Assembly: GCA_958510875.1 (NCBI GenBank)
Contig: OY294068.1
Location: 30,546,297-30,610,296 of the forward strand
From: Endomychus coccineus
Taxonomy: Eukaryota > Arthropoda > Insecta > Coleoptera > Endomychidae
Direction: 5' to 3'
DNA: 64,000 bases
Shown here piece after piece: positions 60,401 through 64,000 of this stretch. The number at the start of each line of letters is the position of its first letter. The stretch's first letter is position 1. The position numbers were made by a program, and so were the translations under genes. Below the pieces are notes generated by a model. That model searched no databases. It was not told the origin of the DNA and saw only the letters and a list, made by a program, of their open reading frames with translations.

Positions 60401-62804
60401 ACGTCAAAAGATGTCCCCCAAACAAAATCATTCGACGTGTTTCGGGAGATTTTTCCACTCACTATGGGATAACAAATATACGGGGTGGCTCGTCTGAGAT
60501 GGAACAACCTGTACATGCAGTATGGTTACAGCTACCGACTTAGTCTTGAGCTCTAAACTTCAAGCTTCGTGCAACAAATATACAATTTCTGATCTAGTTA
60601 CAATAACTATTTCTCATGAAGTTATATTTATTTAAATGCCGAGTAACTCACTTAGAATAACTTAACTTCAATTGGAAATAGCTCACTCTATATTCCTACT
60701 ACTGATCTATGGTCAATCCTGATCTATTATGAAGAGTTCCATGAATAATCAGAACAGTAATTCACAAAATTTATCATCAGAGTTGTAATATGGTCGATCT
60801 TGCAATCCTAATTCATGTAGTAGTATCCCAACTCCTGTTATATTATTTGTAATATTATTTTCGTTCTTCGTTTACAGTTATTTTGAATGCAATAAGTTAA
60901 CCGGGATTACGTTGATTGTTGCTTTGGTTCATGTGCTAGTGTTCACTTATATTTCAAATTATTAGGTAGGTAATATTGATTATAGAGGAATTTTAACAGA
61001 AATATACCTTTCATACTACTAGAATTGATTGATAATTAGGTGGAGAATCTGGAGGATTTACTCAAAGAGAAAGACAACCAGGTTGACATGGCTCGAGCTA
61101 GATTATCTGCAATGCAAGCCCACCACTGTTCGTCAGAAGGAGCCTTGTCATCGTTAGAAGAGGTGATTGGAGATAAAGAGAAACAAATGAACCAATTGCG
61201 AGAACAAAGAGATCGTGCAGAACAAGAAAAACAAGAAGAAAGGGATCTGCATGAACGCGAAATAGCTGAATACAAGATGAAAATGCACGCGTTGAACAGC
61301 GAAGTTGAAAAACTTACAGCACGTCTAGAAAGAGCACAGAACGATAGAGACCGTTTGGAATCCAAACTGGAAAGTTCTCAGTCTGAATTAGGAAAATCCA
61401 AAGCGGAACTAGATAAGGTAACCATTGAGGTCGGAAGAAGTGGCGCAGATTGGGACCAGGCAAGACAACGACTCGCTCGCCTTGAATTGGAAAACGAAAG
61501 ATTGCGACAAGAATCCGACCGAACCGCCTTGGATCGTCCAAGCAGCACAACATTCGGACGCACCACGTACAGTAGCAGCCACGAACTCGACCGAGTACAC
61601 GATCGCGTGGATAAGACGTCATCCGACTTGCGTAGATGTCAAGCGGAGTTACGAGTAACCCAAGCAGATAGCGAAAGAGCACGAGCCGAAGCTTCAGCCC
61701 TACAAGATAAACTTGAGAAGTCGCAGGGGGAAGTATATCGCCTCAAGGCCCGCCTAGAAAATTCTCATCAAGAACAGGACAGCCTTCGGGAAGAATTGGA
61801 GAGGTCACAATCCACTACGGCCCGACTGCACGCGGACAAGGACAAAGCGTATGCAGAATTGGAGAAGGCCCGAGAAGAACTGGAGCGTACACAGGCGACC
61901 TTGGGAAAGGCCCAACTGCAACAAGACAAAGTACAGAACGCTCTAGACAAAGCTCAGACGGAAGTCGACAAACTACAAGAAAAGCTAGACAAGTCCATTG
62001 GGGAGATGAGACGGGTAAGATTTTCTTTTTCATACTAACGTGATCCACCGTTACATATTTCACATTTCTCTTTTCACATCGGGAAATTATTCGTGATTCT
62101 CCCATTTCAATTAATAGGCGAGGAAATAAAGCAAAAAAGGTCGAAAAAAAAATCGGATGGACCGATTTTGATAAATTTTTTTTAAATCGATTCCGGAAGT
62201 CATAGAAAAAAGATACCATTTTTTTTTCTTCTAATGTGCATTTTAGCATTTCTACAGAGGAAAATGCATCTCTTTGAATGCACTTTCAGGAGATAATATT
62301 AAAAATGTGGGCAAATGTCCAAATATAACATTTCTCACTCGGGGGTTTTTGGGGCCTTTAAACTCCGGTGTAAGATTTGAACTACGACGCACCTGGGGCT
62401 CAGGACTTCCTGGTACTATCGTTGTCTTCTTTTTTTGGCCTTTTTGTGCTTTATTTCCTCGTCAATAACGTTTAGGTCCACAATTGACAATTCAAGAAAA
62501 AAATTAGCACTATGTGACGGTTTTGATAAATTGACTCTTATGACTGAAAATAACACAATATCTATTTTCAAGACAGCAACCAATATTTCCTTTTCCAGAT
62601 TTTGCATTATAACTTTAACCGTATTCATAAGTTAAGATTTCTATATTGCAGATCCAGATAGAGAAAGAAAAAGTAGGGTACGATTTAGAGAATATCCAAT
62701 CGCAATTGGACAAGGCTCTAGGCCAGTCTGCTCGTATACAGAAGGAACGGGAATCGGCTCAAACCGAAGCAGATCGACTTAGAGATAAATACGAAAAGGC
62801 ACAG
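24274..62804 (+). CDS. brp: bruchpilot (ELKS/CAST/ERC family), partial gene, seven exons visible
   Basis: Bruchpilot is the large coiled-coil scaffold of insect presynaptic active zones; its N-terminal part is homologous to vertebrate ELKS/CAST/ERC proteins and it organises calcium channels and vesicle release sites (established family knowledge). Joining the exons 24274-24423, 31149-31245, 31454-31509, 43136-43366, 51205-51531, 61040-62014 and 62652-62804 gives 1989 bases, 663 codons, with no stop and consistent phases. The protein is almost wholly heptad-rich charged coiled coil, with family-typical stretches such as QRRDQEILAM, HIAVLKESLCAKEEHYNMLQ, ENLEDLLKEKDNQVDMARAR and LDKALGQSARIQKERE. 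The long Glu/Lys/Arg-rich run of the 61040 exon is the insect-type C-terminal extension, which favours brp over a vertebrate-like ERC. Start and stop lie outside the visible exons; no N-terminal exon was recognised upstream of 24274. Introns are filled with transposon remnants. Confidence 0.93.
24980..25045 (-). repeat. tRNA-like sequence (Ser/Leu-type), probably SINE or pseudogene
   Basis: The minus strand has GGTCTAAGCGGTTTAG (25024-25039, A-box region like class II tRNAs) and GGTTTCGAATCC (24988-24999, B-box). The boxes are closer than in an intact class II tRNA and I cannot pair a full acceptor stem. It lies within a brp intron. Confidence 0.5.
25090..25255 (-). mobile_element. short non-LTR reverse transcriptase fragment
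   Basis: The segment GAACGATGTGAAAACTGATTGGT and the next 20 bases match 5350-5390, where the minus strand encodes the RPIS motif of a non-LTR RT; here the minus strand reads HPKSLLPISFHIV. Too short to classify. Confidence 0.45.
25260..26305. other. no gene recognised (brp intron)
   Basis: Nothing supported. 26180-26300 is less AT-rich and may belong to an unrecognised repeat. Confidence 0.45.
26310..27345 (-). mobile_element. RNase H-type non-LTR retrotransposon, RT palm to connection
   Basis: The minus strand reads FLDKVGAFDN (RT palm) near 27310, then with interruptions toward the RT thumb at 26656-27030 (VGKWCHEEGLKVSPSKITI, YLGVSLDKRLTFGKHLEK, IRALWICRRTV, VHWVYTTIVRPIVTYAAIVW), then TPTAAMEMLLRLEPLHLVVQ. 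It is the same family as 45641-45913. The YADD box is not preserved. It ends around 26310 without RNase H. Confidence 0.8.
26391..26450. repeat. perfect 26-bp hairpin with 8-nt loop
   Basis: GGTACGCTGTAAACCTTGAT and six more bases (26391-26416) are repeated as an exact inverse at 26425-26450. The related copy at about 45595-45640 lacks the inverse arm, so the palindrome arose in this copy. Confidence 0.85.
27346..27640 (-). mobile_element. RNase H fragment of a non-LTR retrotransposon, out of order
   Basis: The minus strand near 27480-27540 reads HFCIRGNEIADELSKT, the RNase H GNExAD motif, followed by HLIGPEPAMSIWKSNIKETI. In an intact element this lies 3' of the RT, at lower coordinates; here it lies on the 5' side of the RT at 26310-27345. 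Two separate truncated copies or a rearrangement are needed. Confidence 0.65.
27645..27990 (+). mobile_element. Penelope-like reverse transcriptase fragment
   Basis: The + strand reads IIFLDLTITNMNNRHAFSIF and NYYNHPICIKLAIYHGMVHR, corresponding to the block FLDLTI...FSIFRKPT..D..I...SNHP..HK.A.....HR found after the catalytic motif in Penelope-like RTs. The catalytic motifs themselves are absent. The family differs from the 28530-31070 element but fits the GIY-YIG fragments at 11842 and 12554. Confidence 0.7.
27980..28308. repeat. dispersed repeat ending in ACTGGAC-TA, inverted copy at 63148-63480
   Basis: This segment matches the reverse complement of 63148-63480, for example AATAGGGTTAGCTTAGC against AATAGGGTTAATTTAGC and the block GGTCTATAGAACATCATG. 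It ends with TTGACTGGAC followed by TA, the terminus seen at 11213 and 54108. It appears to be one end of the GTCCAGT family of non-autonomous elements. Confidence 0.75.
28573..28615 (-). ncRNA. hammerhead-ribozyme-like motif in Penelope-like element 3' region
   Basis: On the minus strand the order is GTCTT, CTGATGA, T, GGTC-GTGA-GACC, GAAACGTACGTA, AAGAC. It has the conserved CUGANGA and GAAA core boxes, a 4-bp stem II with GUGA loop, the self-complementary ACGUACGU as minimal stem III, a UA cleavage position (between 28579 and 28578) and a 5-bp stem I (GUCUU/AAGAC). One extra U precedes stem II. Hammerhead ribozymes are known in Penelope-like element terminal repeats. Confidence 0.72.
28997..29302 (-). 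pseudogene. GIY-YIG endonuclease domain of the Penelope-like element, separated by a stop
   Basis: Continuing in the same frame as the RT after the TAA, it reads LNCLDCDGTHTGISKQYLQK, KHCFDYNHQFDYKNV, NYYKRSILEMIHIK and RNDIQGLSQIYTNLIN. The motif usually reading GVYIGQT is here GTHTGIS, so the core has lost the Tyr and Ile; activity is doubtful even if read through. It ends at a stop at 28997. Confidence 0.85.
29306..31057 (-). CDS. Penelope-like reverse transcriptase (ORF open, cut from its GIY-YIG domain by one stop)
   Basis: 583 residues without interruption. Motifs in order: NADKCNKTVIM at 139-149 (usually DKGNKTV), YIYGLPKLHK at 213-222, RPIV at 228-231, SLDVVSLFTNIP at 283-294 (first catalytic Asp), GTAMGSP at 345-351 and YVDD at 382-385 (catalytic pair). 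It would copy the element's RNA at chromosomal nicks, in the nucleus. The frame ends in THTV followed by TAA where the protein normally runs on into the GIY-YIG domain; a TAT to TAA change would explain it. The intact 1.75-kb frame implies a young insertion. Confidence 0.92.
   Translation of the reverse strand: MNYIKNFNKIKAIQSKKINNLMKGVAYEEQNINEQWLKNLTDTKIPNEVQHTLSLGPKFALPNNNKKLPIDNIIANLECGIRNKNLEEKNEIRNKVCNILTNKKNKQKAEIGIAKNRFNYHTKITKEFLDANSQILVLNADKCNKTVIMHKNDYENKMGNLLNDETTYKKLNSDPTSSVQNNMNKLINKWHKNKIIPIELKNKLICHNGLAPYIYGLPKLHKNDIPLRPIVCNIGAPTYNLSKFLSKSINNIIGKNEFYVKDSWHFNEFIKNQSVPVNHQLISLDVVSLFTNIPVVLALNCIKKRWPEIKNHTPLDQSDFINAVKFCLECTYFQYGEQYFGQIFGTAMGSPILATIANLVMGCLEESVINSLDFQPVFFKRYVDDCLMCVPNDKIQYVINKFNNFHCKLQFTCEIEINNNINFLDMTIRHDADGKIKTSWFTKEVWSQRYLHFNSVAPACYKKSVINSLTDHAVKLSHAEDRPKNLKIVRNALEMNGYPKTFYNPIIKERINKIYNGSSYKNNITGNTDNYITLPYIPETSEKIKKCLKKYDINVAHKPTNCVGKYFSNLKPVIPKDKQTHTV
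31149..31245 (+). CDS. brp: brp exon, 32 codons plus 1 base
   Basis: The acceptor is TGTTTTAG at 31141-31148 and the donor is GTAAGT at 31246. The exon reads ELELRIETQKQTLQARDESI and then KKLLEMLQNKGMG, an ERC/CAST signature (LLEMLQ.KGMG). It follows the 24274 exon in frame (phase 0 to 0) and ends in phase 1, completed by the next exon 208 bases downstream. Only about 80 bases separate the acceptor from the 5' end of a minus-strand Penelope-like element, so branch site and polypyrimidine tract must fit in that gap. Confidence 0.92.
31454..31509 (+). CDS. brp: brp small exon, 56 bases
   Basis: The acceptor is TTGTTCCAG ending at 31453 and the donor is GTGCTT at 31510. The first two bases complete a Gly codon begun in the previous exon; the rest reads KEEERQMFQQMQAMAQKQ, a stretch typical of insect Brp. 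The exon ends in phase 0. It could be joined in frame either to the 43136 exon or directly to the 51205 exon. The donor is weaker than the other donors of this gene. Confidence 0.9.
31813..32066 (-). mobile_element. Penelope-like terminal fragment, second copy
   Basis: Matches 28533-29005 in the same orientation at both its ends (CTCGGGAAATAGGTCACA and GTACGTTTCGGTCTCACGAC; ATGCTTTCAACGTTATGAAG and GCAAGGGTTTTAATTAAT), but lacks about 200 internal bases. No ORF. Together with the larger element it brackets the brp exons at 31149 and 31454. Confidence 0.82.
31862..31905 (-). ncRNA. hammerhead-ribozyme-like motif, second copy
   Basis: The core is the same as at 28573-28615, but stem I is one pair longer: CGTCTT before CTGATGA and AAGACG after the UA cleavage position. 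Stem II (GGTC-GTGA-GACC), GAAA and ACGTACGT are unchanged, although the neighbouring sequence has diverged between the copies. Cleavage would fall between 31868 and 31867. Confidence 0.72.
32089..32412 (+). mobile_element. internally deleted 3' end of an RNase H-type non-LTR retrotransposon
   Basis: The + strand starts in RNase H (GVWFTDESKIG, then IQAEVCAIRA), jumps at about 32200 to the C-terminal tail HILVECPALASLRLQHLRS, and ends with a 3' UTR (GACCCAATCAAGAGGTCTAA) and a GATT simple repeat at 32412-32427. About 200 residues between the two parts are missing. The 3' UTR is shared with 47335-47560. Confidence 0.75.
32428..34060. other. no gene recognised (brp intron)
   Basis: AT-rich with short chance frames; nothing supported. 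Confidence 0.5.
34063..35200 (-). mobile_element. mariner-like transposon remnant with transposase in three frames
   Basis: Minus strand, in order: 35140-34799 N-terminal region with helix-turn-helix (MLVLHYFLHGKNITLTKA, RFKPEIVDKIHGMIL, VKVHEIVEAIGISTKRV, NILHKFLNMKKL); about 34783-34600 PETKEQYEQWTCSGESKPK and AKVGLSANKVMATVF; 34680-34350 HIDYLEKGETITGVYYVDLL, RFDADLKRKRPHLAKKK and AFAMTKLHEYWF; tail SYLEGIEKLEKRWTSGY near 34270. This is the layout of DD34D mariner (SETMAR-type) transposases. The DNAPAHTS motif is lost (STRRTQKDAF). Terminal inverted repeats were not identified. Confidence 0.85.
35201..36325. other. no gene recognised (brp intron)
   Basis: Nothing supported. It may include the eroded 5' part of the non-LTR element that follows. 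Confidence 0.45.
36330..37700 (+). mobile_element. degenerate Jockey/CR1-like non-LTR retrotransposon, RT to 3' end
   Basis: Reading across frame changes on the + strand: PKVPSGFTRGRSTTTLLTSI, VTALILLDPSRAFDSISHQL (palm), VNEGVPQGPI (fingers-palm motif), TENHNLTINLSQS-like thumb sequence, then NLKFTEHINRIVRL, CSSLILSRFD and KFEKEISQYLKTVQT. The YADD box is degraded to HSYAAVQV (36718). It ends in a UTR with an AATAAA-like signal at 37683. Stops and indels occur throughout. Confidence 0.83.
37701..39500. other. no gene; solo transposon terminus at 38471
   Basis: At 38469-38480 TA-CAGGGTGTTC matches the terminus of the element at 59012 (TA-CAGGGTGTTCC). I find no inverse partner nearby, so it is a solo or truncated end. 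The rest is AT-rich and unrecognised. Confidence 0.45.
39500..40240 (+). mobile_element. Penelope-like element 3' fragment with GIY-YIG domain (copy 1)
   Basis: The + strand has TAYLPYIENLTDRISKILKK and NISTRFSTLPKL (end of the RT), a frame change, DGVYSIPCSCGNVYIGETGR (complete GIY-YIG core) and, at 39776-40066, KKHERCTRLRDTSRSALAEH and NFYQRKILEAIEILKHPNN. It lacks the RT palm. A hammerhead-like motif follows at 40169-40211. The second copy is at 55555-56320. Confidence 0.83.
40169..40211 (+). ncRNA. hammerhead-like motif downstream of a Penelope-like fragment (degenerate)
   Basis: The + strand order is TGTC, CTGAAGA (fits CUGANGA), T, GCCA-loop-TGGC as stem II, GAAACGTC, GGCA. Stem I could be four pairs (UGUC/GGCA, one wobble) and GUC is a standard cleavage triplet; stem III would be only ACGU, which could form only between two molecules. 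Weaker than the motif at 28573. Confidence 0.5.
40261..40308. repeat. 14-bp perfect inverted repeat, 20-nt loop
   Basis: CAGTTCATTATCAA at 40261-40274 and its exact inverse at 40295-40308. It lies just past the end of the Penelope-like fragment. No function is known to me. Confidence 0.75.
40309..43135. other. no gene recognised (brp intron)
   Basis: AT-rich. An 11-base G run lies at 41475-41485. The 43000-43110 stretch is G-rich on the + strand just upstream of the brp exon at 43136. Nothing else supported. Confidence 0.5.
43136..43366 (+). CDS. brp: brp exon, 77 codons, possibly a cassette exon
   Basis: The acceptor is TTTGTGCAG ending at 43135 and the donor is GTAAGT at 43367; both ends are phase 0. 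It reads ELQVANETLRTLQTQLEL, a Pro/Ser linker, then VRVLLDTKDARIATLERE and VNLLESEVRRLGGG. The segment from LLDTKDARIATLERE resembles the ERC motif EMKDTKISSLERNIRDLEDE of vertebrate relatives. The exon is visibly more GC-rich than the AT-rich introns around it and than the 24274 and 31149 exons. Because both boundaries are phase 0 and the flanking exons also join in frame, alternative inclusion is possible; this is inference. Confidence 0.87.
43367..44689. other. no gene recognised (brp intron)
   Basis: Nothing supported. Confidence 0.5.
44690..45915 (-). mobile_element. 5'-truncated RNase H-type non-LTR retrotransposon (copy B)
   Basis: Minus strand, 5' to 3': RT connection at 45641-45913 (LNRVQRLACLGITGAMSITP, then TAAMERLL, GLEPLHLAVRAEAIRGVYRF); a corrupted RNase H at about 45240-45400 (MGVRGNQ in place of GVxGNE); the Cys/His tail at 44934-45188 (CRGYGVEEETHMHVLCQC); and a 3' UTR to about 44700. 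All frames are broken. It shares its 3' half with 13005-13605 and its RT part with 26310-27345. Confidence 0.8.
46136..46179. repeat. perfect 20-bp hairpin with 4-nt loop
   Basis: TTGTTTAGCTCACATCGCTT (46136-46155), loop CTAA, exact inverse 46160-46179. The stem is too short and the loop too tight for a typical animal pre-miRNA. It lies in a brp intron. Confidence 0.85.
46180..47334. other. no gene recognised (brp intron)
   Basis: A 13-bp inverted pair (AACAAATTATCTT and inverse, about 46656-46695) is the only structure seen. Confidence 0.5.
47335..47560 (+). mobile_element. 3' terminal fragment of the non-LTR element also seen at 32089
   Basis: Shares the last coding stretch (ACTGGCTTCTC then CTACAACACCT) and the 3' UTR (ACGGACCCAATCAAGCGGTC, AAGTGCTCCGGACTTGTCC) with 32200-32412. 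Less than 230 bases long, noncoding as it stands. Confidence 0.75.
47561..49480. other. no gene recognised (brp intron)
   Basis: Nothing supported. Confidence 0.5.
49481..50400. mobile_element. foldback element with GTCCAGTCAAA ends in a brp intron
   Basis: GTCCAGTCAAA at 49481 pairs with TTTGACTGGAT ending at 50400. Arms of about 170 bases match in inverted order: TTTTTGCATCGTGTTCAGGA at 49532 against the inverse at 50324-50348, and AATGGAATGTCTTTTATAAC at 49641 against the inverse at 50235-50258. No coding capacity. The terminus resembles the 7108-11213 composite. The TA target is not conserved here. Confidence 0.8.
50401..51204. other. no gene recognised (brp intron)
   Basis: Leads to the acceptor of the 51205 exon; nothing else supported. 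Confidence 0.5.
51205..51531 (+). CDS. brp: brp exon, 109 codons
   Basis: The acceptor is GTGTGTGCAG ending at 51204 and the donor is GTAAAT at 51532; both ends are phase 0. It reads LDEFRVEIQRRDQEILAMGA, then KMKTLEEQHQDYQRHIAVLK, ESLCAKEEHYNMLQADVEE and HMDIKDRKINVLQRK. This is the best conserved part of the ERC/CAST/Brp family and the strongest single piece of evidence for the gene identity. It continues directly into VENLEDLLKEKDNQ of the 61040 exon. Confidence 0.95.
51532..53277. other. no gene recognised (brp intron)
   Basis: Nothing supported. Confidence 0.5.
53278..53590. repeat. inverted repeat, arms about 55-75 bp, spacer about 160 bp
   Basis: Left arm 53297-53351 (CAGCTGCAGATGATGAA through ACGTAAAGAAGCTCAG) is inverted at 53514-53568, with roughly one mismatch in six. 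Weaker similarity continues outwards into the candidate exon (53565-53590 against 53278-53296). The acceptor of the candidate exon lies within the right arm. Confidence 0.75.
53565..53654 (+). CDS. candidate 90-base cassette exon inside a brp intron (speculative)
   Basis: A good acceptor (TTTCATCATCTGCAG, ending 53564) precedes 30 open codons, starting LRSMRLENTIAQVEKHRGPN, up to a possible weak donor GTCAGC at 53655. The length is a multiple of three and both ends would be phase 0, so it could be included between the 51205 and 61040 exons without shifting the frame. I do not recognise the peptide and it is not needed for the standard Brp join. Its acceptor lies inside one arm of an inverted repeat (53278-53590). 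It may equally be chance open sequence or a repeat fragment. Confidence 0.22.
53655..54689. other. no gene; solo GTCCAGT-family terminus near 54108
   Basis: TTGACTGGAC-TA at 54100-54110 is identical to the terminus at 28300-28310. The other end was not located. The rest is unrecognised AT-rich intron. Confidence 0.45.
54690..55285 (-). mobile_element. 3' end of a Jockey/CR1-like non-LTR retrotransposon
   Basis: The minus strand near 55150-55230 reads CSNNLIDCPMLLERVNFLVP, RLNSRSVNTFYLQTPRTI and NILKLSP, a typical C-terminal stretch of these ORF2 proteins. Toward lower coordinates a UTR follows, ending in TAAA/TAAAT-type repeats near 54690-54720. A separate AAAT microsatellite sits at 55262-55285. 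Confidence 0.68.
55555..56320 (+). mobile_element. Penelope-like element 3' fragment with GIY-YIG domain (copy 2)
   Basis: The + strand reads SELKHFSSALSNNFSHYNIQ, STAYLPYIENVTDRISKILE, EGVYSIFCSCGKVYIGKTGR (GIY-YIG core) and RVKEHERCTTLRDTSRSALA to NFYKRKIFEAIEIL, less interrupted than the 39500 copy. The RT palm is missing. It is followed by the hammerhead-like motif at 56233-56275. Confidence 0.85.
56233..56275 (+). ncRNA. hammerhead-like motif downstream of a Penelope-like fragment (degenerate)
   Basis: The + strand order is TGCC, CTGAAGA, T, GCCA-loop-TGGC, GAAACGTT, GTCA. It is the same architecture as 40169-40211, with a GUU triplet and one mismatch in the four-base stem I. Confidence 0.45.
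56321..59011. other. no gene recognised (brp intron)
   Basis: 2.7 kb of AT-rich intron with no recognised domain or repeat. Confidence 0.5.
59012..60511 (-). mobile_element. mariner-like foldback, termini CAGGGTGTTCC, TA target, 1500 bp
   Basis: TA-CAGGGTGTTCCATCTCAG at 59010 and the inverse ending at 60511 followed by TA. Inverted arms (59012-59414 and about 60018-60511) contain not only the terminal repeat but also the 3' end of the transposase gene in opposite orientations; the left arm lacks about 95 bases. The central part holds the middle of the transposase. The N-terminal third is replaced by the inverted duplicate, so the element is non-autonomous. It lies in the brp intron before the 61040 exon. 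Confidence 0.88.
59364..59943 (-). pseudogene. mariner-like transposase, catalytic and C-terminal parts
   Basis: Minus strand: RHNCRIWSDTNPHVFREAHT, VWVGILGDHLIGPLFIPG, LHFQQDGAPPHYA (second catalytic Asp), a frame change near 59590, then EWPARSPDLNPVDFFLRGHL (third catalytic position) and VRDDFQSRLYYCMEVNGGQF. The DNA-binding N-terminus and the first catalytic Asp are absent. Confidence 0.85.
60512..61039. other. no gene recognised (brp intron)
   Basis: Short intron stretch up to the 61040 exon acceptor. Confidence 0.5.
61040..62014 (+). CDS. brp: brp large exon, 325 codons
   Basis: The acceptor is GATAATTAG ending at 61039 and the donor is GTAAGA at 62015; both ends are phase 0. The exon opens with VENLEDLLKEKDNQVDMARA and AMQAHHCSSEGALSSLEE, family-conserved ERC/Brp sequence, and passes into a very long uninterrupted coiled coil (SQSELGKSKAELDK, LARLELENERLR, KLEKSQGEVYRLKARLE, ERTQATLGKAQLQ). 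A short Ser/Thr break (SSTTFGRTTYSSS) near residue 170 of the exon interrupts the heptads and matches a similar break in insect Brp. The repetitive Lys/Glu/Gln/Arg composition opens long antisense frames, which I take as shadows. Confidence 0.96.
62015..62651. other. brp intron of 637 bases
   Basis: GTAAGA donor at 62015, CAG acceptor at 62649-62651. No structure noted. Confidence 0.8.
62652..62804 (+). CDS. brp: brp exon (last visible), 51 codons
   Basis: The acceptor is ATATTGCAG ending at 62651 and the donor is GTACGT at 62805; both ends are phase 0. It reads IQIEKEKVGYDLENIQSQLD, then KALGQSARIQKERES and AQTEADRLRDKYEKAQ, matching the repetitive coiled-coil region of insect Brp. The remaining C-terminal exons must lie beyond 64000. 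Confidence 0.94.
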
Positions 62805-63147
62805 GTACGTAGTTGCCCTAAAATATTCTCCCTTCAAGCAATTACCCAATAAAACCTATCCTCTATATTGTCACTATTCTGTTTTTTACCAAATTCATTT
62901 ATTACCAATCTATATTATTCTGCATTATTGTAAATCATTTTTATTCCTATTATAATCTTTCAGGCATTTTATTTCAATCAATTATTCGATTACAAAATCT
63001 CCTGTCAGCCCCTGGTAATTTCATTATCAGATACTTTTATACTGCAAATAATAAATAATGCATCATGTGGGCATTTTTCTCATTATTCCGCCGGATACAT
63101 TACCGTGTGGATTCTAAATTGCATGGATTCATCAATAAAGTGTAGTA
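62805..63147. other. no gene recognised (brp intron)
   Basis: Nothing supported. Confidence 0.5.
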
Positions 63148-64000
63148 GTCCAGTCTGTAAAGTGGGTAAATAGGCCGACTAACTAACTTCGTTGCAGGAG
63201 CTCGAAACTAGAAAATTCTTTTCGCATGATGTTCTATAGACCATACAGGTCATTCGTAATTACTGAGCGACTCTTCAATCTGCCCCAATTCATCCCTATA
63301 TGCTAAATTAACCCTATTTTCAAGATAATTTTTAATCTATCAAAAAATGAAAATTGAGCCTCCAAAATGAATTCTAAGAGATTTTCTGACTCGTTGAACA
63401 TGAATCCGAGGACTTTTTCTCGGAAAATTCATTCAATGACCGGAAAATCGGGAAAATTTGGTAGTATTGTCACAAATTTACTCATTTTTCACATGTTTAT
63501 TGTTTCAGTATCATAATAGAGGTTGACAGTCGCGTATTTCGAGCCAGAGTAGCTAAAAATCAGGAAAATTTGCCGAAAGCTGTGGAAAACCGGAAAAGAA
63601 CATCTCTCCATGTCATCGAAATTATCGTGTGATAGTTCACTGTAGGAGTTTTTTTAGTCGCTGATTACGAATTTGCTAATTGAGAAGTTCTAAAATATCA
63701 TTTTCCGGAAAAACGTGGAAAATTTCCATATGAAATCTCCTTTTTTTGATGAAATTTTTTGAGTGTCGTGTTGATGTACGTTTATGTTTTCGATGTTCTA
63801 TCTTAAATTATACAAAAATTGAAAATAATTCCAAAAAAATAATTATTCAAAAATTCCGGAAAAATTTAAGAAAATTACAAGGAAAAACACTAACATCATC
63901 AAAATAACCGTGTTTTACCTTGCAATTTTCTCAGTTTTTTCCGGAATTTTCAAATAATTATTTTTTGGCATCACTTTTTATTTTTGTATAATTTAACATA
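63148..64000. repeat. GTCCAGT-family element, left part, running off the window
   Basis: Starts with TA-GTCCAGTCTG at 63146. 63148-63480 is the inverted counterpart of 27980-28308. Further on, 63803-63890 is inverted at 63915-63996 (for example TAAATTATACAAAAAT and its inverse, and CCGGAAAAA with the inverse TTTTTCCGG), a hairpin of about 85-bp arms with a short spacer. No coding capacity. Confidence 0.72.

Noticed and set aside
61314..61682. 122-codon minus-strand open frame opposite the large brp exon (also 61036-61365 and 61815-62249)
   Set aside because: Antisense shadows of a repetitive Lys/Glu/Gln coiled-coil exon; no recognisable domain.
1..64000. CRISPR array, rRNA, LTR retrotransposon, or an undescribed multi-gene system
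   Set aside because: No regularly spaced short repeats, no rRNA sequence, no paired LTRs with gag-pol, and no cluster of co-oriented novel genes were seen; the window is one host gene among transposon remnants.

Overview
This is eukaryotic, insect-type DNA: AT-rich, intron-bearing, and crowded with decayed transposable elements. The one host gene I can recognise is on the + strand. It is bruchpilot (brp), the insect ELKS/CAST/ERC-family scaffold of the presynaptic active zone. Seven coding exons are visible (24274-24423, 31149-31245, 31454-31509, 43136-43366, 51205-51531, 61040-62014, 62652-62804). Together they give 663 codons in one continuous frame, joined by GT-AG introns of 0.2 to 11.6 kb. 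Neither the start nor the stop codon is inside the window, so this is a middle slice of a long gene. The mix of TE families would suit a beetle, but I cannot fix the species.

Layout. 1-24 kb has no recognised host exon and is mostly transposon debris: two copies of one truncated RNase H-type non-LTR element that share their flank (1-2880 and 17745-19905), a foldback built from inverted mariner-like transposase pieces (3640-5120), a 4.1-kb nested palindromic composite (7108-11213) holding a smaller palindromic element and a nearly intact mariner-like copy, fragments of further non-LTR and Penelope-like elements, and a short MITE with a perfect 8-bp target duplication (22974-23566). 24-64 kb is the brp region. 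Its large introns carry non-LTR fragments, a 2.5-kb Penelope-like element directly upstream of the 31149 exon, a mariner (34-35 kb), and foldback elements (49481-50400, 59012-60511).

The most interesting non-gene signals are four hammerhead-ribozyme-like motifs, each downstream of or inside a Penelope-like element remnant and on its coding strand, and the repeated presence of long inverted repeats derived from Tc1/mariner-type elements, two of them inside brp introns. I found no CRISPR array, rRNA gene, convincing functional tRNA, or LTR retrotransposon, and no new gene system I would defend. All identifications come from reading the sequence and remembered family motifs; no database search was run.
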